Shown here: positions 48,687 to 56,562 of the stretch, one piece after another
Layout of the letters: every line of letters begins with the position of its first letter
Numbering within the stretch: position 1 is the first letter of the stretch
Source of the DNA: Aeromonas rivipollensis
GTDB lineage: Bacteria > Pseudomonadota > Gammaproteobacteria > Enterobacterales > Aeromonadaceae
Assembly (NCBI RefSeq): GCF_010974825.1
Contig: NZ_JAAILA010000008.1
Span: forward strand, 62,001 to 126,000
DNA length: 64,000 nucleotides
Reading direction: 5' to 3'
Notes under the pieces: model-generated
What the model saw: only the letters and a program-made list of their open reading frames with translations
What the model was told of the DNA's origin: nothing
Databases searched by the model: none
Position numbers and translations under genes: made by a program

Positions 48687-49838
48687 ATGGCGACATTTAA
48701 GTTCTACATTCCCGCGGTCAACCTGATGGGGGCGGGCTGCCTGCAAGAGGCGGCGGCCGACATCCAGGGTCATGGCTTTCGCAAGGCGCTGATCGTCACC
48801 GACAAGATCCTCAACCAGATAGGCGTGGTCGCCAGGCTCACCGCCCTGCTGGCAGAACATGGCATTGAAAGCGTGGTTTTCGACGAAACCAAGCCGAACC
48901 CCACCATGACCAACGTCGAATCCGGTCTGGCCATGATCAAGGCCCATGGCTGCGACTGCGTCATCTCGCTGGGGGGCGGCTCCCCCCATGACTGCGCCAA
49001 GGGCATCGCCCTGGTGGCCACCAACGGGGGCAGCATCCAGGATTATGAAGGGGTGGACTGCTCCGCCAGGCCGCAGCTGCCGCTTATCGCCATCAACACC
49101 ACAGCCGGTACCGCCTCCGAGATGACCCGTTTTTGCATCATCACCGACGAGGCGCGCCAGGTGAAGATGGCCATCATCGACAAGCATGTCACCCCGCTGA
49201 TGTCGGTCAACGATCCCGAGCTGATGCTGGCCAAGCCGGCCGGTCTCACCGCCGCCACCGGCATGGACGCCCTGACCCACGCCATCGAGGCCTATGTCTC
49301 CACCGCCGCCACCCCGGTGACCGATGCCAGTGCCGTGATGGCAATTCAGCTTATCGCCAAACACCTGCGCACCGCCGTCAACCTGGGGGACGACCTGCAC
49401 GCCCGCGAGCAGATGGCCTATGCCCAGTTCCTGGCCGGCATGGCGTTCAACAACGCCAGCCTCGGCTATGTGCACGCCATGGCCCATCAGCTCGGCGGTT
49501 TCTATGACCTGCCCCACGGGGTCTGCAACGCCGTGCTGCTGCCCCACGTTCAGGCGTTCAACGCTCAGGTGAGCGCGGCTCGCCTGAAGGATGTAGCCCG
49601 CCACATGGGGGTGGACGTGAACGCCATGAGCGACGCGCAGGGGGCCGAGGCGGCCATCGCCGCCATCAAGCAGCTGGCGCTGGATGTGAAGATCCCGGCC
49701 GGGCTGGAGCAGCTCGGCGTCAAGGCCGATGATTTCGACCTGCTGGCCAGCAACGCCCTGAAAGATGCCTGCGGCTTCACCAACCCCAAGCAGGCAAGCC
49801 ACGAAGAGATAGTCGCCATCTTTCGCGCCGCCATGTGA
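48687..49838 (+). CDS. yiaY: Iron-containing alcohol dehydrogenase, YiaY/AdhB type
   Basis: A 383-residue group III dehydrogenase, a closer match to E. coli YiaY and Zymomonas AdhB than the enzyme at 4079: start [42 protein letters not shown], and metal ligands in [13 protein letters not shown] and [19 protein letters not shown]. It interconverts a short alcohol and its aldehyde with NAD+. GGAG precedes the ATG at 48687. Confidence 0.9.
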   Translation: MATFKFYIPAVNLMGAGCLQEAAADIQGHGFRKALIVTDKILNQIGVVARLTALLAEHGIESVVFDETKPNPTMTNVESGLAMIKAHGCDCVISLGGGSPHDCAKGIALVATNGGSIQDYEGVDCSARPQLPLIAINTTAGTASEMTRFCIITDEARQVKMAIIDKHVTPLMSVNDPELMLAKPAGLTAATGMDALTHAIEAYVSTAATPVTDASAVMAIQLIAKHLRTAVNLGDDLHAREQMAYAQFLAGMAFNNASLGYVHAMAHQLGGFYDLPHGVCNAVLLPHVQAFNAQVSAARLKDVARHMGVDVNAMSDAQGAEAAIAAIKQLALDVKIPAGLEQLGVKADDFDLLASNALKDACGFTNPKQASHEEIVAIFRAAM

Positions 49839-49855
49839 CGGAGCGATTATGTGTC

Positions 49856-49878
49856 AGGGCCGCCACGCGGCCCTTTTT
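49856..49878 (+). terminator. Terminator of the YiaY-type gene
   Basis: AGGGCCGC (49856-49863) and GCGGCCCT (49867-49874) followed by T5. Confidence 0.8.
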
Positions 49879-49971
49879 ATTGGCAGGAGGATCAATGGCT
49901 TTTTACTTCCGCACGGGGAGTGGGTATGATTTGCCGAGCTAAAAAGACTGTATGGATGATCTGAACCCGAT

Positions 49972-50310
49972 ATGCGGATGAAACACCTGATTGCCGCGGC
50001 CCTGACCGCCCTCACCCTGTCCGGTTGCAGCCTGGTCTATCGCATCGATATTCCTCAGGGCAACTATGTGGAACAAAAGCAGGTCGACAAGCTGCGCCAG
50101 GGCATGACCCGCGAGCAGGTCGAGTTCGTGCTGGGTTCTCCCATGCTGCGCGACGGCTTTGACCCCAACACCTGGTACTATCTCTATGAGTTCCAGCCAG
50201 GTCGTGGTGACAAGGAGCGCAAGGAGCTGACCCTGAACTTCGTGGGTGACAGACTCGCCACCGCCACGGGTGACTTCCCCCTCCCCGCCGCCTTCACGAC
50301 CCCGCTCTGA
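49972..50310 (+). CDS. bamE: Outer membrane assembly lipoprotein BamE
   Basis: A 112-residue lipoprotein (lipobox LSGC) of the SmpA/BamE family, a subunit of the BAM complex that inserts beta-barrel proteins. The core reads RIDIPQGNYVEQKQVDKLRQGMTREQV, then LGSPMLRDGFDPNTWYYLY, matching E. coli BamE. The N terminus MRMKHL aligns with E. coli MRCKTL, favouring 49972. As in relatives, it lies near rnfH-ratA and smpB-ssrA. Confidence 0.92.
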   Translation: MRMKHLIAAALTALTLSGCSLVYRIDIPQGNYVEQKQVDKLRQGMTREQVEFVLGSPMLRDGFDPNTWYYLYEFQPGRGDKERKELTLNFVGDRLATATGDFPLPAAFTTPL

Positions 50311-50319
50311 TAGCATCAT

Positions 50320-50345
50320 AAAACCGGCCAAGGCCGGTTTTCTCT
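50320..50345 (+). terminator. Terminator of bamE
   Basis: AAAACCGGCC (50320-50329) and GGCCGGTTTT (50332-50341), with only AA between the arms. Confidence 0.75.
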
Positions 50346-50437
50346 TGTCTGGCATCCGATCGGGTTTCACAGGGGCGCACTCCCTGAACCATGATCAAGG
50401 AGGTCAACACCCCTCGTCATCCCCTCAAGGAGATCAC

Positions 50438-51073
50438 ATGAGCCAGATCCTGATCGCCGGGGCAACCGGTCTGGTCGGCCAGGCCCTCATCCGTCAGCTA
50501 GGCCCCGAGCACCAGCTGACCCTGCTCTGCCGCCAGCCGGGCGAGGCTGCCCCCAATCGGCACTGGCTGCCGGTGAACTTCGAACGCCTCGACGAGGTGG
50601 CGCTGCCCAACGCCGTCGACATGGCCTTCTGCTGCCTCGGCACCACCCGCAAGGACGCCGGCTCCGATGGGGCGTTTCGCCGGGTCGATCACGACTATGT
50701 GCTGGCCTTTGCCGCCCTCGCCCGCCGCCACGGCTGCCGGCGTCTGCTGGTCGTCTCCAGCCTGGGAGCCAACCCCGGCTCCCCCGCCCTCTATCCGCGC
50801 ACCAAGGGCGAGATGGAGCAGGCCTTGCTGGCGCAGGCGTGGCAGCGGCTCGTCATACTGCGCCCCGCCATGCTGCTCGGCCACCGCCAACCCCCGCGCA
50901 GATCCGAGCAGATAGTTCAGGCCATCTATCCCTGGATAAAACCCCTGCTGCAGGGGCCCCTCAGGCGCTGGCGGGCCATAGCGGCGAGCCAGGTGGCCCA
51001 CGCCATGACGGTGCTCGCCGACCAGGCTCAGGGGGTCGAGATAGTGCAGAACGAGCGATTGCTCACCCTGTAA
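50438..51073 (+). CDS. NAD(P)-binding short-chain oxidoreductase-like protein
   Basis: A 211-residue atypical SDR protein. The Rossmann glycine motif is ILIAGATGLVGQAL at the N terminus; CCLGTTRKDAGS and VVSSLGANPGSPALYPRTKGEME follow, with the Tyr-Lys pair partly kept (YPRTKGE). This group resembles YbjT/HTATIP2-like proteins; no reaction is known. AAGGAG lies just before the ATG. Confidence 0.78.
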   Translation: MSQILIAGATGLVGQALIRQLGPEHQLTLLCRQPGEAAPNRHWLPVNFERLDEVALPNAVDMAFCCLGTTRKDAGSDGAFRRVDHDYVLAFAALARRHGCRRLLVVSSLGANPGSPALYPRTKGEMEQALLAQAWQRLVILRPAMLLGHRQPPRRSEQIVQAIYPWIKPLLQGPLRRWRAIAASQVAHAMTVLADQAQGVEIVQNERLLTL

Positions 51074-51113
51074 GGCCCGGGCCAGTGCAGCCCCTGTGGT
51101 AAAACACCCAATA

Positions 51114-51141
51114 GAAAAGAGGCGCCATGGCGCCTCTTTTC
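51114..51141. terminator. Bidirectional hairpin terminator between the SDR gene and rnfH
   Basis: GAAAAGAGGCGCC (51114-51126) pairs with GGCGCCTCTTTTC (51129-51141). Confidence 0.8.
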
Positions 51142-51160
51142 ATTGCTCGGTCTCCACGCA

Positions 51161-51520
51161 TCAGGTCGATTCGCCGTCGTCCCGCTTGCGGTGCACATCG
51201 GGGCGCCCGCCGGTGACCACGTCGGCCCGTCCCTCTTCCTTGGCCTTCTCCGCCCGCTTCTTGCGCATCTCCTTGGGATCGGCGATGAGGGGGCGGTAGA
51301 TCTCGATGCGATCCCCATCCTGCACCGGCTCGCTTCCCTTGACCGGACGGCTGTAGATGCCGAACTTGTTGACCGAGAGATCGATCTCCGGGTGCTTCTG
51401 CACTATGCCGGACTGCTCGATGGCAGCCAGCACGCTGGTGCCCGGGGCCACCCGGATGCACAACACGGTTTGCCGCTCGGGCAGGGCATAGGCCACTTCG
51501 ACATTGAGCAGATCAGACAC
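51161..51520 (-). CDS. rnfH: RnfH family ubiquitin-like protein
   Basis: A 119-residue protein: a beta-grasp core (LNVEVAYALPERQ, INTER-like VAPGTSVLAAIEQSG, LSVNKFGIYSRPV, GDRIEIYRPLIADP) plus a charged tail. It belongs to RnfH/UPF0125, whose exact role is unknown. The start is GTG at 51520, six bases after AAGGTGG and overlapping the ratA stop by eight bases. Confidence 0.88.
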   Translation of the reverse strand: MSDLLNVEVAYALPERQTVLCIRVAPGTSVLAAIEQSGIVQKHPEIDLSVNKFGIYSRPVKGSEPVQDGDRIEIYRPLIADPKEMRKKRAEKAKEEGRADVVTGGRPDVHRKRDDGEST

Positions 51521-51947
51521 CGTAGACCACCTTGGCGCGGTTGGAGAAGGCGAGCACCATGGAGCCCACCAGGTCGCGGAAGATCTGGCCAAAGGCCAGC
51601 TCGATCAGCTTGGAGGTAAATTCAAAGTCGAGATCGAACTCCACCTTGCAGGCATCCACATCCAGCGGCGTGAAGGTCCACCAGCCCGCCAGCTTGCTGA
51701 AGGGGCCCTCCACCAGCTCCATCTTGATGGCGCGGTTGGCATCGAGCAGGTTGCGGGTGGTAAAGGTCTTGGCGATGCCTGCCTTGGCCACATCCACCGA
51801 GGCCATCATGTAGTCCTCACCCGTCTCGTGAACGCGGCTGCCGACACAACCGGGCAGAAACTCGGGATAAGCGTGAACATCATTGACCAGACGGAACATC
51901 TGTTCCGCACTGAACATCACCAGGGCACTGCGAGTAATACGGGGCAT
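51513..51947 (-). CDS. ratA: RatA family START-domain protein
   Basis: A 144-residue START/SRPBCC protein: ALVMFSAEQMFRLVNDVHAYPEFLPGC at the start is the RatA/Coq10 signature. E. coli RatA was reported to block 70S ribosome formation, while homologues bind ubiquinone; which applies here is open. GAGGAAA precedes the ATG. It is coupled to rnfH and divergent from smpB. Confidence 0.9.
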   Translation of the reverse strand: MPRITRSALVMFSAEQMFRLVNDVHAYPEFLPGCVGSRVHETGEDYMMASVDVAKAGIAKTFTTRNLLDANRAIKMELVEGPFSKLAGWWTFTPLDVDACKVEFDLDFEFTSKLIELAFGQIFRDLVGSMVLAFSNRAKVVYGV

Positions 51948-52196
51948 GGGCTTTCCTCATCCAATCGGGCCGATTTTATCACCTTGCCAGCCAAAATCAC
52001 CGCCGAAACTGCGCAGCGGGCCGCCACGCGTGCAATTGCCCCCTTTGCAGCCCCTGATGACCAGCTTGAGATCACCTTGCCGGCCAAAAACATCACCGAA
52101 CTGCTCACAAAGCCGCCACTCGAGTGGTTGCGCGTTTTACAGCCGCCGCCACCCACGTATAATGCGCCTTCCTAAACATTGCCGAAGGCCCCCGTC

Positions 52197-52685
52197 ATGA
52201 GCAAAAAGAACAGTAAAAACAAAGCCGGGTCCAGCACCATTGCACTCAACAGAACCGCCCGTCACGAGTACTTCATCGAAGAGCGCGTGGAAGCCGGTCT
52301 GTCCCTGCAAGGGTGGGAAGTCAAATCCCTGCGGGCGGGCAAGGCCAACATCAGCGAAGCCTATGTCATCTTCCTGCAGGGCGAAGCCTTCCTGTTCGGC
52401 TCCAGCTTCCTGCCGCTGAACGCCGCCTCCAGCCACGTGGTGTGTGACCCGACTCGCACCCGCAAACTGCTGCTGAGCCGCCGTGAACTCGACAAGCTCG
52501 AGAGCCTGACCGCCCGCCAGGGCTATACCATAGTGCCGCTGGCGCTGTACTGGAAAGAGTGCTGGGTCAAGGTCGAGATCGGCCTGGTGAAGGGCAAGAA
52601 AGAACACGACAAGCGGGAAGACACCAAGGCCCGGGAATGGGACCGGGAGAAGGCCCGCATCATGAAGAACAAGAACCGCGGTTGA
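52197..52685 (+). CDS. smpB: SsrA-binding protein SmpB
   Basis: A 162-residue RNA-binding protein that brings tmRNA to stalled ribosomes. Family motifs: [38 protein letters not shown] and the basic C-terminal tail [27 protein letters not shown] box lies at 52158-52163. ssrA follows 122 bases downstream, the usual order. Confidence 0.95.
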   Translation: MSKKNSKNKAGSSTIALNRTARHEYFIEERVEAGLSLQGWEVKSLRAGKANISEAYVIFLQGEAFLFGSSFLPLNAASSHVVCDPTRTRKLLLSRRELDKLESLTARQGYTIVPLALYWKECWVKVEIGLVKGKKEHDKREDTKAREWDREKARIMKNKNRG

Positions 52686-52807
52686 TTGTGCGTCGCCAGC
52701 TCCCGTGGGGCGACCAATAAACCAGCAATCGACCGGCCCCTGCCGGTCGATTGCCATCAACGCCTTGCCATGGCAGGATTTTTGCGTACAATCGCTTTTG
52801 ACAACTT

Positions 52808-53167
52808 GGGGCTGATTCTGGATTCGACAAGATTCACGAAACCCAAGGTGCATGCCGAGGTGCGGTAGGCCTCGTTAACAAACCGCAAAAAAATAGTCGC
52901 AAACGACGAAAACTACGCACTCGCAGCTTAATAACCTGCGCTGAGCCCTTCTCCCCTAGCTTGCCTGTGTCCTAGGGAATTGGAAGGTCATCCTTCACAG
53001 GATCGTGTGGAAGTCCTGCTCGGGGCGGAAGCATTAAAACCAATCGAGCTAGTCAATGCGTGGCGTGTCTCTCCGCAGCGTGCTGGCGAATGTAAAGAGT
53101 GACTAAGCATGTAGTACCGAGGATGTAGTAATTTTGGACGGGGGTTCAAATCCCCCCAGCTCCACCA
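52808..53167 (+). ncRNA. ssrA: tmRNA
   Basis: A 360-base transfer-messenger RNA. The 5' end GGGGCTGATTCTGGATTCG and the 3' tRNA-like arm with GGTTCAAATCC and terminal CCA are those of E. coli ssrA. The tag frame starts at the GCA at 52899 and encodes ANDENYALAA before TAA at 52929-52931. It rescues ribosomes stalled on broken mRNA. Its 3' end is also a classical integration site: AT-rich island DNA begins soon after it. Confidence 0.97.
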
Positions 53168-53201
53168 AACAATGGTCCGAATAAGACCGAAAAAGACTAA
53201 A

Positions 53202-53236
53202 AACCCGCAAGAATCAACGTCTTGCGGGTTTTTTGT
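53202..53236 (+). terminator. Terminator of ssrA
   Basis: AACCCGCAAGA (53202-53212) and TCTTGCGGGTT (53220-53230) form an 11-bp stem, followed by T residues. Confidence 0.88.
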
Positions 53237-53279
53237 TGTCCGAAAAAGCCCGAGGGAGTCGCCAGGAGCCAGCTTGTTT

Positions 53280-53329
53280 AGTACCATTATGAGTACCACA
53301 AGGGCTGTGGTACTAAATTCAGTGGTACT
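53280..53329. repeat. Four inverted AGTACCA/TGGTACT boxes next to ssrA
   Basis: AGTACCA at 53280 and 53292 and TGGTACT at 53308 and 53323; the inner pair forms a 9-bp hairpin (53292-53314). Their position 110-160 bases past the tmRNA end suits arm-type binding sites of an integrase or excisionase, which is inferred. The remainder of 53168-53790 holds the ssrA terminator and no gene I can support; a plus-strand frame at 53172-53564 lacks family resemblance. Confidence 0.5.
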
Positions 53330-53790
53330 CCGGCAGGCTGACAAGCACGGGATCGGATTTCAGGGATCCGGAGGAAATACTTGGGGTAGGCGTTCAAGCT
53401 ACACCCTCCCCAACAAGCTTTTGGAACAGCTCGATATGCTCGGGGCTGAACTGAGGGTGCTGTTAATACTGGTACGGCCGTATGGGCGCGCTGCGGATAG
53501 ATCTCAGGTATGTGGTTTGGTCATGGTCTGGGTCCTTTTGGTCATACACAGCCGGGTGGTCTAGGTCCGGCACTGACTATGGTGCCCACTATCGATAATT
53601 TCTGTCACGCACCAGAAACGATCGACACCGCGGAGTTATCTATTCTCCCGGCAAAACCGATCTGAGCCCTGACTAATGGATTTATGCCCAAACTACACCA
53701 AATGGTCAGTTGCATATGTTCAGGAGCCTCAGAGGCTACCCCTTTATGGCTGGATAAATATTATGTATAGACATATGAAAACTGAGACTA

Positions 53791-54423
53791 ATGATAACCG
53801 TGGATACACCACCTTCGGATCGAAAATCAAGTAAAGTATCGTATAGTAACATTGCATCAACTATTGCATTAGTTGCATCTATATTAGCCGTTGTTTTTTC
53901 ATGGCAGCAAAACAATATAACAAAAGAACATAATAGATTGAGTGTAAAACCAATTCTTCAACTAACACCAATGGTTGAGGGTGGTAATAAACGCAATGGA
54001 CTCTATCTATCGAATATTGGCCTTGGCCCAGCCATAATAAAGGAGTTTGAAGTTCGTACAAAAAAGGTTGTTGCTTCTGGCTTTTCATCTGATCAATGGA
54101 AATTAGTTCTTGACAGTGTAGGGTTGAAGCACGATTGCTTTGCTCCTGGATGGCCAACGGAGAATACAGCAATAAAAGCAAGCGACGAAATTGCTCTTCT
54201 TGGGATAACCACTAGCGATATGAGGGATAGATGCATGCCGGAGATGATCGGGCTTGTAGGTGGTGAAGAAGTACTCATCACCATTACTTATCAGTCAATT
54301 TATGGTGACACCTATGTTGAACATGCAACTTCTACAATAAATTCAAATACTGTAAGAGAGACATATAAACAATACAAAGCTTATACGGAAATATTGAAGC
54401 AGCTAGAAAAAACAATACAATAA
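53791..54423 (+). CDS. Single-pass membrane protein of unknown function
   Basis: A 210-residue AT-rich gene. The N terminus is cytosolic and basic, then one membrane helix (IASTIALVASILAVVFSW, about residues 21-38) and a beta-rich domain with NGLYLSNIGLGPAIIKEFEV that looks like an immunoglobulin-type strand pattern. Similar single-helix proteins are frequent on accessory islands, but no role is known. It is separated from the methyltransferase operon by a minus-strand gene. Confidence 0.65.
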   Translation: MITVDTPPSDRKSSKVSYSNIASTIALVASILAVVFSWQQNNITKEHNRLSVKPILQLTPMVEGGNKRNGLYLSNIGLGPAIIKEFEVRTKKVVASGFSSDQWKLVLDSVGLKHDCFAPGWPTENTAIKASDEIALLGITTSDMRDRCMPEMIGLVGGEEVLITITYQSIYGDTYVEHATSTINSNTVRETYKQYKAYTEILKQLEKTIQ

Positions 54424-54560
54424 CTACAGAAGATCATATGGAAGCAGGAAGTGCTCTGCCCGCAGTATAAAACAGCAAGCAAAACTTGGTACCGCTATAT
54501 CGGCGGTACCGATACTTCATTACTCTATAATGCTTAGCTGCTAACTGGATCTGCCTCAGA

Positions 54561-54818
54561 TCATCCAGAGCCCACGGTCGTAGAGATGGATAAGTAAGGG
54601 GACTGTCTAGAGTCTCCTCCAGCCTTTGCAATCTCAATTTCGCTCGGTACACCCTCCGGCCCGAGGAGCTTGAGAAGATTGTGGAGCGATGTGTAGTCCT
54701 CAAACCCCTGCTCTTGTGCTGCGAGATCCAGCAAATCTTCGTGTTTTAGGCCTGGGTGAGCATCAGCAAGCCGGTGACTCAGCTCATCACACAAGCGAGA
54801 GTGTTCGCTCATTTTCAT
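54561..54818 (-). CDS. Hypothetical 85-residue protein
   Basis: The ATG at 54818 has AGGAG seven bases upstream. The protein is helical and acidic: MKMSEHSRLCDELSHRLAD, then a LKHEDLLDLAAQEQGFEDYTSLHNLLKLL core that resembles the short domains found beside glyoxalase-like or toxin-antitoxin proteins. I do not recognise a family. Codon use is intermediate between island and backbone. Confidence 0.55.
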   Translation of the reverse strand: MKMSEHSRLCDELSHRLADAHPGLKHEDLLDLAAQEQGFEDYTSLHNLLKLLGPEGVPSEIEIAKAGGDSRQSPYLSISTTVGSG

Positions 54819-55424
54819 ACAGATTCTCCTAAGGTTGGTTACAGAGGTATGCCAATGGCATGCCGTAAGCACAGGACAATCGATAGCCGCTCAAAATTTG
54901 CCCAACATTTCACTGGCAGTCAAGTACTCCTAGTCCAGAGTTACGTGGCCTCCTCAGTGCTTACCAATTAGCATTTACAGTTGAGCAACCCCTCCCCCAT
55001 CGGCAACCCTTGAAATCTGTGATCCCTTCCTGATTCGTTGCTTATTCAGTTCCACATAAGGAACCATATGAGATACTATTCGACTAAGGTACCCAAGCTC
55101 CATGCAAGGCCTACCCATGACAAGGAACCGTCATCTGATCGCAGGTCAAAAGCAGCATCTGGGGGCTGTAACCTAAGGGCGGTAGCGTAGCAACTTTATA
55201 TAAAGTTATATTTATAACACCCGGATGTACCGTTCTATAAAAGCTGAAATCAAAATGCAATAAATCATCTTTTTCTATCATCTGCAGAAATTTATAAAAA
55301 TAATAACTTCAATGTGGTCTGCTGATCTCGAAACAACTCACAATTTATTCCAATTGAGAATGAAGTGATTTTGCGGTAAAATGAATAATTATTAAAAATT
55401 TGACCTTTGGTGAGTTGAGTCAAC
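54819..55424. promoter_or_regulatory. Upstream region of the methyltransferase operon with 16-bp palindrome
   Basis: A gap of 606 bases without a convincing gene. AACTTTATATAAAGTT (55192-55207) is a perfect 16-bp palindrome about 220 bases before the methyltransferase start, a plausible operator. A run of A/T follows up to 55424 and is likely to hold the promoter. Confidence 0.4.
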
Positions 55425-56555
55425 ATGAGTTTTAAAGCAATTGATCTTTTTTCAGGTGCAGGTGGTTTTTCATTAGCAGCATTAGAACTAAATATAAAAA
55501 TATTGTCAGCTATAGAGTTTGACAAACACGCATGTGAAACATATAAGAAAAACATTGTTGATAGGCAAGATGAACCATGCCTTTTGCTAAATAGTGATAT
55601 TATGGATGTTGATCCCATATCTATGATGAATTCACTCGGTATATCAGAAGGTGAGCTAGACATTATTATTGGTGGCCCTCCATGCCAAGGTTTCTCATCA
55701 CATAGGATTAAAAATTCTGGTGTGGATGACCCAAGAAACAACCTCCTAATAAGATATTTCGATTTTGTCGCGGCATATAAACCCAAGTTATTTTTGGTGG
55801 AAAATGTTCCAGGCCTCCTCTGGGAAAGGCATCAGTCATATCTGAATGATTTCAAATCTCTCGCCCAAAAAAACGACTATGAAATAGTTGGTCCATTAAA
55901 GTTAAACGCTAAAGATTATGGCGTACCTCAAAATAGAAGCCGAGTTTTTATTCTCGGTGTCCGCAATGACATCGATTTAACACTAGATGCATGGCCACCT
56001 AAGCCAACTCACTTTGAAAATAAACAGCCCCTTTGGCTAAATGCATCCTCTGTTTTTGAAAAGCCATCGAAAAGCATATTAAAGTCTATAGCTGAGGCAA
56101 TTGGCGCTCAAGCAGCATCCAGCCTCCAGTTCAACGAACATCAGTTCGATAAAAATGATCCGTTACAAATTTCTATGAATCATTCTGAGCATATGATTGA
56201 GCGATTTTCTATGACACCAATTAATGGTGGAAGGTATGACATCGATTTTAGATTACCATGCCATGATCACAACTATCGCGGTCATAGTGATGTTTATGGT
56301 CGTATTAGACTTTCTCAGCCAGGTCCAACAATTACAACAGGTTGTTTTAATCCGTCAAAAGGTAGGTTTCTTCATCCTTGGGAAAATCATGGTATCACAC
56401 TAAGGCATGCAGCCAGATTTCAAACTTTCCCAGATAGTTATCTATTCTTGGGTGGAGTAATTAGTCAAGGCAAGCAAATTGGTAATGCTGTCCCAGTATT
56501 AATGGGAAAAGCTTTACTGAGTTCATGCTTAGATATTCTAAAAGCAAACGGATGA
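55425..56555 (+). CDS. DNA (cytosine-5-)-methyltransferase
   Basis: A 376-residue m5C methyltransferase with all key motifs: I (DLFSGAGGFSLA, SAM binding), IV (GGPPCQGFS, catalytic Cys), VI (VENVPG), VIII (QNRSRVFILG), IX (RHAARFQTFPDSY) and X (QIGNAVPV). The target recognition domain between VIII and IX is unfamiliar, so the DNA sequence it marks is unknown. No restriction endonuclease gene is adjacent. The next gene begins seven bases after its stop, so it is the first gene of a three-gene operon. Confidence 0.93.
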   Translation: MSFKAIDLFSGAGGFSLAALELNIKILSAIEFDKHACETYKKNIVDRQDEPCLLLNSDIMDVDPISMMNSLGISEGELDIIIGGPPCQGFSSHRIKNSGVDDPRNNLLIRYFDFVAAYKPKLFLVENVPGLLWERHQSYLNDFKSLAQKNDYEIVGPLKLNAKDYGVPQNRSRVFILGVRNDIDLTLDAWPPKPTHFENKQPLWLNASSVFEKPSKSILKSIAEAIGAQAASSLQFNEHQFDKNDPLQISMNHSEHMIERFSMTPINGGRYDIDFRLPCHDHNYRGHSDVYGRIRLSQPGPTITTGCFNPSKGRFLHPWENHGITLRHAARFQTFPDSYLFLGGVISQGKQIGNAVPVLMGKALLSSCLDILKANG

Positions 56556-56562
56556 TCATCGT

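Noticed and set aside
52988..53344. A 118-codon minus-strand frame across the tmRNA
   Set aside because: It is antisense to ssrA, a frequent false gene; no ribosome binding site or family.
53172..53564. Possible integrase remnant after ssrA
   Set aside because: The frame shows no tyrosine recombinase box or other family motif; I keep only the repeat boxes.
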